Source: WTXA01 sp041741995 (GTDB taxonomy: Bacteria > Bacillota > TC1). From it: a DNA stretch of 13,211 bases. The stretch is from contig JBGSJN010000103.1 of assembly GCA_041741995.1 (NCBI GenBank), positions 1 through 13,211 of the forward strand, in the 5' to 3' direction. The position numbers were made by a program, and so were the translations under genes. Shown here in pieces: positions 1 to 6,436 of this stretch (positions within the stretch are counted from its first letter, which is position 1; each line of letters begins with the position of its first letter). Below the pieces are notes generated by a model that worked only from the letters and a program-made list of their open reading frames with translations, was not told the DNA's origin and did no database searches.

Positions 1-1003
1 TTCTATATTTTTCTGTTAAATCTATATTATATCTGTTAAAAAAATCAACTAAATCAATACCATCTATCAATCTAAGTCCTAGAAAGATAGCTTCTTCAAT
101 TTTCATCTCTTCAGTAATTTCTTCCAGATTATATTTTCTAAATTCATTCAACCCAATATATTTTAATATATCAGGTTCATTCATATACCTGCTATTATCA
201 ACCTTGGTAGTACTATTTACACCAAAACCATAATAGTCATCATTATTCCAATAAATCAGATTATGCTTTGATTCATAACCAGCCTTGGCATAGTTAGCTA
301 TCTCATACCTCTTAATACCAAAACTTAACAATTTTTCATTTATCATCTTTCTCATATTAAGAAGAAGTTCTTCTTCAGGTAGATTTAGTATTCCCTCATT
401 CATATCATTATAGAACTTAGTTCCCTCTTCAACTATCAACCCATAGGTAGATATGTGCTGAAGATTCATTTCCATTGCTAAATCTAAATCATTTTCCAGT
501 CTCTTAAGACTATCATCAGGCAAGCCATACATCAGGTCAATCGATATATTCTTAAACCCAACTTTTTTGGCAATATCCACTGTTTTATAGATATCCGCCC
601 TATTATGGATTCTGCCAATCCTCTTCAACATATCTTCATCAAAGGATTGGACACCAATTGATAATCTATTAAAGCCCATTTCATAGTAATCCTCTATGTT
701 ATCATTATTACAGGTTCCCGGATTAACTTCAATAGTCATTTCCTCTAAATTAGCTAAATCGAAATTTTCTTTTAGCGCATTAACGACTTTTCTAATATTA
801 TCTGATCTGACTGAAGATGGAGTTCCCCCTCCAAAATATATGGTGTTTATTAACTTATCATTACCCCTATATTGTATTTCAGATATTAGCTTATCAAAAT
901 ATTGATTTTCAAGTTCATATTTCGAGTTGGATATAAAGTCGCAATAATTACACTTCTTGAGACAAAAAGGAATATGAACATAAATTCCACTCCTTTTATT
1001 CAT
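1..1003 (-). CDS. hemW: HemW-type radical SAM protein (haem chaperone family), 3' end outside window
   Basis: Partial gene: 334 codons are readable and the frame is open to the left edge, so roughly 40 C-terminal residues are missing. The radical SAM cluster motif CxxxCxxC lies at residues 14, 18 and 21 and is followed by D-F. This CX3CX2CxF form is typical of HemW and differs from true coproporphyrinogen dehydrogenase HemN. Other family motifs are GGGTPS (58-63), IGVQSF (116-121), DLMYGLP (156-162) and the HemW signature HNxxYW (247-252, HNLIYW). The start is the ATG at 1003, giving MNKRSGIYVHIPFC; it overlaps the lepA stop by 8 bp, which suggests coupled translation. The Shine-Dalgarno match is weak. 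HemW proteins are thought to bind haem and deliver it to respiratory enzymes; they are often misannotated as oxygen-independent coproporphyrinogen oxidase. lepA-hemW is a classic Firmicutes pair, commonly followed by hrcA-grpE-dnaK. One oddity is that the segment after HNxxYW reads GFGVNSTTK instead of the more usual GxGAHSY-like sequence. Confidence 0.93.
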   Translation of the reverse strand, partial: MNKRSGIYVHIPFCLKKCNYCDFISNSKYELENQYFDKLISEIQYRGNDKLINTIYFGGGTPSSVRSDNIRKVVNALKENFDLANLEEMTIEVNPGTCNNDNIEDYYEMGFNRLSIGVQSFDEDMLKRIGRIHNRADIYKTVDIAKKVGFKNISIDLMYGLPDDSLKRLENDLDLAMEMNLQHISTYGLIVEEGTKFYNDMNEGILNLPEEELLLNMRKMINEKLLSFGIKRYEIANYAKAGYESKHNLIYWNNDDYYGFGVNSTTKVDNSRYMNEPDILKYIGLNEFRKYNLEEITEEMKIEEAIFLGLRLIDGIDLVDFFNRYNIDLTEKYR

Positions 1004-2801
1004 CATCTAAACTTAACACCGCCATAAAGGCCTCTTGAGGCACTTCTATTCTACCGACCTGTTTCATTCTTTTTTTACCTTCCTTCTGTTTTTCAAGAAG
1101 TTTTCTTTTCCTGGATATATCTCCACCATAGCATTTTTCAAGAACATCCTTACGCATGGCTTTAACAGTTTCCCTGGCAATTACTTTAGTACCTATTGCA
1201 GCCTGTATCGGCACTTCAAACTGTTGCCTTGGAATTAATTGTCTAAGTTTGCTTACTAAAGCTCTCCCTCTATAATAGGCTTTGTCTCTATGTACAATAC
1301 AGGACAAGGCATCAATAATTTCACCTGCCAGTAAAATATCTAGTTTAACCAGACTAGACCTTTCATGTCCTGCCAACTCATAATCAAGACTAGCATAACC
1401 CTTGGTACGTGATTTAAGCTGATCGAAGAAATCATAAATAATCTCTCCAAGAGGTAACTTATATGATAAAATCACCCTCTTAGGAGTAATATATTCCATA
1501 TTGATAAACAAACCTCTTTTATCCTGACATAAATCCATTACTGTACCAACATAATCATTAGGTACCATAATAGAGGCTTTAACCATAGGTTCTTCAAGAT
1601 AATCTACCAATCTTGTATCAGGTAAGAGGGCTGGACTATCAATTTGAATCATCGTGCCATCTGTTTTATGCACATTGAAAACAACACTTGGGGCTGTAGT
1701 AATCAAAGTAAGGTCATACTCGCGTTCTAACCTTTCTTGTACAATCTCCATATGTAACAAACCTAAGAAACCACATCTAAAACCAAATCCCAGAGCACTG
1801 GAGGTTTCAGGTTCAAATAACAGTGAAGCATCATTTAACTGAAGTTTATCAAGAGCATCCTTTAAATCATTATATTGATCATTATCTATTGGATAAAGTC
1901 CACAATAAACCATAGGAACAGCCTTCTTATAACCTTCTAAAGGTTCCTTGCAGGGATTAGCAGCACCAGTTATAGTATCACCTACTCTAGTATCCGCTAC
2001 TTTCTTAATACTTGCAGCTATATAGCCTACCTCACCGGCATTCAAGGAATCTACAGCTTTATGGAGAGGTTCGAATATACCTACTTCAGTAACTTCAAAT
2101 TCCTTACCAGTAGCAAACATTCTAATTTTCATACCTTTCTTAACTTTACCATCCATGATTCTAACATAAGAAAGAGCACCCTTATAGGCATCAAAATTTG
2201 AATCAAATATTAAAGCCTTCAATGGAGCCTCATAATCCCCGATAGGTTCTGGTACATATTTAACAATAGCTTCTAATATTGCCTTAGTACCTTCACCAGT
2301 CTTAGCTGAGGTTAGTATGGCATTAGAAGTATCCAAACCAATAATATCTTCAATCTCTTGTTTTACCTTTTCTGGTTCTGCACTAGGAAGATCAATCTTA
2401 TTAATCACCGGTATTATTTCCAGATTATTTTCCAAAGCTAAATAAACATTAGCCAAAGTCTGAGCCTCTATTCCTTGAGAGGCATCAACTACAAGAAGAG
2501 CACCTTCACAAGCTGCCAGACTCCTTGAAACTTCATATGTAAAGTCAACATGACCAGGAGTATCAATCAAATTCAATAAATACTCCTTGCCATCATCTCC
2601 AAAATATTTCATTTTTACAGCCTGCAGTTTAATTGTTATGCCTCTTTCTTGTTCAAGATCCATCTGGTCTAACAATTGTTTGGTCATATCTCTTTTTTCT
2701 ACAGCTCCTGTATATTCGATTAATCTATCTGCTAATGTGGACTTGCCATGATCTATATGGGCAATAATACAGAAATTTCTTATATTACTTAAATCAGTCA
2801 T
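996..2801 (-). CDS. lepA: Translation elongation factor 4 (LepA GTPase)
   Basis: A complete 601-residue protein, the normal length for LepA/EF4. It is a ribosome-associated GTPase related to EF-G, proposed to back-translocate or remodel stalled ribosomes and to influence initiation. The GTPase domain shows G1 AHIDHGKST (14-22), switch I RGITIK (53-58), G3 DTPGH (80-84) and G4 NKID (134-137). The lysine- and arginine-rich LepA-specific C-terminal domain ends in KRMKQVGRIEVPQEAF followed by an acidic tail (LSLDDE). The ATG at 2801 is preceded by GAGGTG at 2806-2811, six bases from GAGG to the start. It is the first gene of its own unit, with a promoter in the 84-bp gap upstream, and overlaps hemW by 8 bp downstream. 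Nothing in the sequence looks damaged. Confidence 0.98.
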   Translation of the reverse strand: MTDLSNIRNFCIIAHIDHGKSTLADRLIEYTGAVEKRDMTKQLLDQMDLEQERGITIKLQAVKMKYFGDDGKEYLLNLIDTPGHVDFTYEVSRSLAACEGALLVVDASQGIEAQTLANVYLALENNLEIIPVINKIDLPSAEPEKVKQEIEDIIGLDTSNAILTSAKTGEGTKAILEAIVKYVPEPIGDYEAPLKALIFDSNFDAYKGALSYVRIMDGKVKKGMKIRMFATGKEFEVTEVGIFEPLHKAVDSLNAGEVGYIAASIKKVADTRVGDTITGAANPCKEPLEGYKKAVPMVYCGLYPIDNDQYNDLKDALDKLQLNDASLLFEPETSSALGFGFRCGFLGLLHMEIVQERLEREYDLTLITTAPSVVFNVHKTDGTMIQIDSPALLPDTRLVDYLEEPMVKASIMVPNDYVGTVMDLCQDKRGLFINMEYITPKRVILSYKLPLGEIIYDFFDQLKSRTKGYASLDYELAGHERSSLVKLDILLAGEIIDALSCIVHRDKAYYRGRALVSKLRQLIPRQQFEVPIQAAIGTKVIARETVKAMRKDVLEKCYGGDISRKRKLLEKQKEGKKRMKQVGRIEVPQEAFMAVLSLDDE

Positions 2802-2833
2802 CTTTCACCTCGTAAATTTTTACCTATTTATTA

Positions 2834-2862
2834 ATTATACTACTTTTTAGAGTTTTTTTTAA
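2834..2862 (-). promoter_or_regulatory. Predicted sigma-A-type promoter of lepA-hemW
   Basis: On the minus strand a perfect -10 hexamer TATAAT lies at 2839-2834. Exactly 17 bp upstream is TTAAAA (2862-2857), a 4 of 6 match to TTGACA. Transcription would start near 2827, giving a leader of about 26 nt containing the GAGGTG ribosome binding site. The site lies in the only sizeable non-coding gap of the window, directly after the rdgB terminator hairpin, which supports a transcription-unit boundary here. The prediction is from sequence only. Confidence 0.7.
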
Positions 2863-2870
2863 GAGCAGAT

Positions 2871-2901
2871 TAAAAATAGCATAGATTAGTCTATGCTATT
2901 T
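2871..2901 (-). terminator. Intrinsic terminator overlapping the end of rdgB
   Basis: A perfect inverted repeat of 12 bp (arms 2874-2885 and 2890-2901, AAATAGCATAGA and its complement) encloses a 4-base loop at 2886-2889. On the minus strand the descending arm runs into TTTTTAATCT, a short U-tract, so it would terminate transcripts coming from rdgB. The plus strand has no T-run after the stem, so a bidirectional role is unlikely. The rdgB stop codon (2886-2888) lies within the loop and the last four codons form one arm. The stem is A/T-rich with three G-C pairs, so termination may be incomplete. Confidence 0.72.
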
Positions 2902-3476
2902 GAATTATCTATATGTTTTTTGAATTCCCTAAATGCTTGACCTCTATGACTAATCTTATTTTTTTCTTCAATTGAGATTTCAGCCAGGGTCTTGTTATAT
3001 GCTGCAATAAAGAATATCGGATCATATCCAAAACCCTTTTCACCTATTTCTTTATCTATAATTTCACCTTGACAATATTTTTCAACTATAAACTTTTCCT
3101 CATCATCAACATATGCTAAAGCACAGGTATAATGGGCTTTCCTATTATCAATTCCCTTTAACATATCAATAATTATTCTATTTTTTTCGGTAGAAGAAGT
3201 ATTTTCTCCAGCAAAACGAGCTGAATGTATACCAGGCTCCCCGTTCAGTGCATCAATACAGATACCTGAATCATCAGCCAAGGTTGGAATCTTATATTTA
3301 TTAAAAATTGTTTCTGCTTTTATTAAGGCATTTTCTATAAAGCTCTTACCATCTTCTATAATTTCTTCGTCATACCCAATATCTTCTAAACTTAATAATT
3401 CTATTTCAGCTGAACCAATAAGTTGAGATATTTCAAATAATTTATGTTTATTAAATGTCGCTAAAATTATTTTCAT
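2886..3476 (-). CDS. rdgB: dITP/XTP pyrophosphatase (RdgB/HAM1 family)
   Basis: A complete 196-residue protein, the normal family length. RdgB/HAM1 enzymes hydrolyse non-canonical purine triphosphates (ITP, dITP, XTP) to the monophosphate and pyrophosphate, keeping deaminated purines out of DNA and RNA. Visible motifs are the N-terminal ATFNKHK (6-12, the usual TxNxxK), LADDSGICIDALNGEPG containing the catalytic acidic pair D68-D69 followed by S70, GEKGFGYDPIF (145-155) and the substrate-binding SHR (176-178). The ATG at 3476 follows AAAGGAAG and lies 26 bp inside the end of rph, so the two are probably translationally coupled. rph and rdgB are frequent neighbours in Gram-positive genomes and are sometimes fused. 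This is the last gene of the long operon; the terminator hairpin covers its stop codon. Confidence 0.96.
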   Translation of the reverse strand: MKIILATFNKHKLFEISQLIGSAEIELLSLEDIGYDEEIIEDGKSFIENALIKAETIFNKYKIPTLADDSGICIDALNGEPGIHSARFAGENTSSTEKNRIIIDMLKGIDNRKAHYTCALAYVDDEEKFIVEKYCQGEIIDKEIGEKGFGYDPIFFIAAYNKTLAEISIEEKNKISHRGQAFREFKKHIDNSNSID

Positions 3477-4155
3477 TTACAACTTCCTTTTGTTTTAATA
3501 CAATCTCTTCAATACCAGCCTTTGCAATGTCAATTAATTTATCCAGGTCTTCTCTAGAGTATATGTCCTCTTCACCAGTTCCTTGAAGTTCAATGAAATC
3601 TCCAAATTCATTCATGACAACATTCATATCAACTATCGCCTTACTATCTTCCTTGTAGCATAAGTCCTGAATAAAAACCTTTCCAACTTTTCCTACACTA
3701 ACTGCTCCAATAAAAAACTTGATTGGCATTGTACTAATAGCCCCATTATTAACAAGATACTTACAAGCTTCGTATAGGGCAACAAAACCACCATTGATAG
3801 AGGCTGTTCTAGTTCCACCATCAGCTTGTATAACTTCACAATCAATAGTGATAGTTCGCTCACCTAATAGTTTCCTGTCTACTGCTGTCCTAAGTGCTCT
3901 ACCTATTAATCTTTGTATTTCCATTGATCTACCATCAGGTTTTATCAGATTATTACTTCTTGTCTTCCTTTTATTATTGGATCTAGGCAACATATTATAT
4001 TCAGCTGTCACCCAGCCTTTGCCTGTCCCTTCCAAAAATGGTGGAACTTTATCATCAATTGATGCAGTCACAAGGACTATGGTTTCTCCCATTTTGATCA
4101 TACAGGAACCTTCAGGATATTTTAAAGTTAATTTCTTAATACTTAATTCACGCAT
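3451..4155 (-). CDS. rph: Ribonuclease PH, lacking the usual extreme N-terminus
   Basis: RNase PH is a phosphorolytic 3'-5' exoribonuclease that trims tRNA 3' ends and takes part in RNA decay; it normally works as a ring-shaped hexamer. Family motifs are VPPFLEGTGKGWVTAEYNML (from residue 37), GRSMEIQRLIGRALR (75-89), the phosphate-binding region ADGGTRTASI (111-120), DMNVVMN (166-172, carrying a catalytic acidic residue) and QGTGEE (181-186). At 234 residues it is slightly short. The first residues (MRELSIKKLTLKYPEGS) align with the part of other RNase PH proteins that follows the conserved MRxDGRxxxELR opening, so about 11 residues including DGR are absent. The start ATG has AAGGGGAATAAA before it, and the murI stop is only 10 bp upstream. 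None of the three frames just upstream encodes a DGR segment. The fold appears otherwise intact, but activity or oligomer formation could differ. Confidence 0.94.
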   Translation of the reverse strand: MRELSIKKLTLKYPEGSCMIKMGETIVLVTASIDDKVPPFLEGTGKGWVTAEYNMLPRSNNKRKTRSNNLIKPDGRSMEIQRLIGRALRTAVDRKLLGERTITIDCEVIQADGGTRTASINGGFVALYEACKYLVNNGAISTMPIKFFIGAVSVGKVGKVFIQDLCYKEDSKAIVDMNVVMNEFGDFIELQGTGEEDIYSREDLDKLIDIAKAGIEEIVLKQKEVVNENNFSDI

Positions 4156-4165
4156 TTTATTCCCC

Positions 4166-4936
4166 TTATTTAATCGGGTCGAATTCTACTATTTTTTCAA
4201 AACCATGTTTAGGGTATATTTTCATCAAGGTGTTATTGAAACTATGATAGTCCCCACTAACATAACATATCTCTTCACTATGAGATCCATCAAGGTATTG
4301 TTCAAGTAAATCTACCGTAGCAATAGCAGGATCTATTAATTTCATTTCATCACCAATTACTTTTTCTATAGTTTCCATTAGAAATGGATAATGGGTACAG
4401 CCTAAAACCAAGGTATCACAATTATTTAAAAATATTGTATTCAAATATTTAACAAGAACCTTTTTTAAATAGTCAGAATCCAAATCCCCATCTTCTATGA
4501 AGTTAACCAATTTAGGACAGGATATAGCTGTTACTTCCATTTCGTGATTCTTGGCTAAAATACTCTCCTGATAACAATTACTATTTATAGTTGCAGAAGT
4601 TGCGATGACCCCTATTTTCTTTACAGCTGACTCAACTGCACTTCCAGCACCAGGTTCTAATACACCAATTATGGGTATATCAAAAATTGTTTTTAAATGT
4701 GGCAATGCTAAAGCTGAAGTAGTATTACATGCATCAACTATAACCTTAGCTCCCTGGCTGATAAGAAACTTAACAATTTGTTCTGATAAATTAATTAATT
4801 CTTCCTTAGATTTCTCACCATAAGGAACTCTTTTGGTATCGCCAAAGTATATTATTTTCTCATCAGGAAATCTTTTTCTGATTTCTCTGACAACTGTCAT
4901 GCCACCTATTCCTGAATCAAAAACTCCTACTGCCAT
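4166..4936 (-). CDS. murI: Glutamate racemase
   Basis: A complete 256-residue cytoplasmic enzyme that interconverts L- and D-glutamate, supplying D-Glu for peptidoglycan. The pattern is that of the two-cysteine racemases: GVFDSGIGG (4-12) with D7 and S8, YFGDTKRVPYG (30-40), the first catalytic cysteine C70 in DACNTTSA, and the second, C180, in LGCTHYPF. The ATG at 4936 follows GGAGG by four bases. The gene sits 11 bp after hisC and 10 bp before rph. The murI-rph-rdgB order is familiar in Gram-positive genomes, so this block looks ancestral. Confusion with aspartate racemase is unlikely given the GVFDSGIGG and CTHYP motifs. Confidence 0.96.
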   Translation of the reverse strand: MAVGVFDSGIGGMTVVREIRKRFPDEKIIYFGDTKRVPYGEKSKEELINLSEQIVKFLISQGAKVIVDACNTTSALALPHLKTIFDIPIIGVLEPGAGSAVESAVKKIGVIATSATINSNCYQESILAKNHEMEVTAISCPKLVNFIEDGDLDSDYLKKVLVKYLNTIFLNNCDTLVLGCTHYPFLMETIEKVIGDEMKLIDPAIATVDLLEQYLDGSHSEEICYVSGDYHSFNNTLMKIYPKHGFEKIVEFDPIK

Positions 4937-4947
4937 TTTGCCTCCAT

Positions 4948-6051
4948 TTATTTATCATTTATCATTACATAATCAAGCATTTCAATGAAATATCTATTTA
5001 CCTCTGGTTTATCGATAGTTACTCTTATATGTGTATCAGCACCAAAAACATACCCAGGTCTAATTACAATGCCTTTTTTCAATAATTCTTCAAAAACTTT
5101 TTTACTATCTCTTTTTATATCAACCCAAATGAAGTTTGCTCCACTAGGACTAGCTATATATCCTCTATTTTTAAACTCTTCATATAGATATTCCTTACCT
5201 GCTTCGTTTAATTCAATCGAACTTTTAACATGCGCTATATCACTTAAAGCTGCCCTCGCACCTACTTGTGCCAGTACATTCACATTAAATGGTTCCTTAG
5301 CTCTTAAAATCCAGCTAATCAAAGATTCACTACCCATGCCATAACCAACTCTTAAAGCTGCTAGTCCATAAATTTTGGAAAATGTATTTAATACAAGTAC
5401 ATTGTTCTTTCCCTCTTTAATGAAATTCAAGCCACTATAGAAATCCTGCCCGGCATATTCCTTATAGGCTTCATCTAATACTACTATAATATTTTCTGGA
5501 ACCCTTTCGATAAAATCTATTAGAGCATCTTTACCTATAACTGTTCCTGTTGGATTATTTGGATTACATAAAGCAATAATCTTAACAGAATCATCTAAAT
5601 TATCGAGGACTAATTCTAAGTCAAAAGAAAAGTCCATTAATGGAACTTTCTTCACTTTTGCTCCCATTAAATTACCAATATAGTCATACTCGGAAAAAGA
5701 AGGGTCACCCATGATAATCGTATCCCCATCTTCAAGAAAACTCTCACCCAGAAGTTTAATGATTTCATCTGACCCATTTCCAACAATTATCTGTTCGACT
5801 CCAATATCATTTATCTTAGCTAATGCTTCTTTTAAAAGCAATGAACTACCATCAGGATAAATATGAATATCCTGCATATTATTTCTTATAGCTTCTAAGG
5901 CTAGAGGTGATGGTCCAAGTGGATTTTCGTTAGATGCCATCTTGTACACTTTTTCTAGTCCTAGTTCTTTTTTCACTTCATCAATTGCCTTGCCGGGAGA
6001 ATATGGCTTTATATTATTAATAGCCTCTCTACCTTTCCATTCTATCTTCAT
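4948..6051 (-). CDS. hisC: HisC-family aminotransferase (histidinol-phosphate or aromatic amino acid aminotransferase)
   Basis: A 367-residue class I/II PLP aminotransferase. Motifs are SNENPLGPSP (40-49), GNGSDEI (91-97), NPNNPTGT (163-170), the PLP-ring aspartate in LDEAYKEYAG (D193), the Schiff-base lysine K226 in TFSKIYGLA, R234 in LRVGYG and the substrate-carboxylate arginine R343 in HIRVTI. The N-terminal IKPYSPGKAIDEVKKELGL is typical of the HisC2-like branch. Members transaminate imidazole-acetol phosphate in histidine synthesis, and several also or mainly act on phenylalanine or tyrosine precursors. No other his gene is in the window; the neighbour is an ACT-domain protein, so an aromatic role is as plausible as a histidine role. 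The ATG at 6051 has GGAGG six bases upstream and lies 23 bp inside the preceding ACT gene, which implies coupled translation. Family assignment is secure; substrate is not. Confidence 0.88.
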   Translation of the reverse strand: MKIEWKGREAINNIKPYSPGKAIDEVKKELGLEKVYKMASNENPLGPSPLALEAIRNNMQDIHIYPDGSSLLLKEALAKINDIGVEQIIVGNGSDEIIKLLGESFLEDGDTIIMGDPSFSEYDYIGNLMGAKVKKVPLMDFSFDLELVLDNLDDSVKIIALCNPNNPTGTVIGKDALIDFIERVPENIIVVLDEAYKEYAGQDFYSGLNFIKEGKNNVLVLNTFSKIYGLAALRVGYGMGSESLISWILRAKEPFNVNVLAQVGARAALSDIAHVKSSIELNEAGKEYLYEEFKNRGYIASPSGANFIWVDIKRDSKKVFEELLKKGIVIRPGYVFGADTHIRVTIDKPEVNRYFIEMLDYVMINDK

Positions 6052-6436
6052 TGTTTTCCTCCAATAACTTATATCCTAGTTTTTTTAAGATGTTATAGCC
6101 CTTTTCCAAGTCATCAAACTTAATCACCAAGTTTTCCTTATTAAAACTATACATATATTCAACATTTAAATTGTTACTATTCATCTCTATAAATAGTTTT
6201 TTTAACTCTAATATCTCCACAACAAGGACTCTGCTAGTATGATTGTTAACATTTATCTTCTTTAATGCTAATTCTGCCCTGACTGAATTATCAACAATAA
6301 CTCTAAAGATACCATTTTCATTGGTATCTGTGATACACATTGCCAGTATATTAATATTTTCATCCTCAAAGGCTGACATTATTCTAGCAAGTTCACCAGG
6401 TTGATTTTTTAGAAACATAGAAATTTGTTTAATCAT
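6029..6436 (-). CDS. Tandem ACT-domain protein of unknown function
   Basis: A 135-residue protein with no catalytic domain. The first ACT domain is clear: IKQISMFLKNQPGELARI (from residue 2, with the PGEL ligand-site loop), then ENINILAMCITDT (26-38) and the strand IFRVIVDN (43-50). The second half (about 67-127) fits a weaker ACT repeat: TSRVLVVEI, a helix, NVEYMYSF, then ENLVIKFDDLEKGYNILKKLGYKLLEE. This resembles the small stand-alone tandem-ACT proteins (COG4747-like) that in anaerobes often lie beside phenylacetate-CoA ligase genes. ACT domains bind small ligands, usually amino acids, so it may sense an amino acid or modulate a partner enzyme. It is wedged between the deaminase (8 bp overlap) and hisC (23 bp overlap), so both are candidate partners. 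Function is not known; the partner idea is inference from context. Confidence 0.85.
   Translation of the reverse strand: MIKQISMFLKNQPGELARIMSAFEDENINILAMCITDTNENGIFRVIVDNSVRAELALKKINVNNHTSRVLVVEILELKKLFIEMNSNNLNVEYMYSFNKENLVIKFDDLEKGYNILKKLGYKLLEENNEDRMER

Noticed and set aside
696..905. A 69-codon plus-strand open frame
   Set aside because: It lies antisense to the HemW core, including the GGGTPS and CxxxCxxC neighbourhood, which is clearly coding on the minus strand.
3719..4309. A 196-codon plus-strand open frame opposite rph and murI
   Set aside because: It is wholly antisense to two well-supported enzymes, crosses their junction, resembles no family I know, is hydrophobic in the way antisense frames of AT-rich genes are, and has no convincing ribosome binding site or promoter.
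4937..4947. Possible promoter between hisC and murI
   Set aside because: The gap is 11 bp and is mainly occupied by the murI ribosome binding site; no spaced -35/-10 pair stands out enough to claim one inside hisC.
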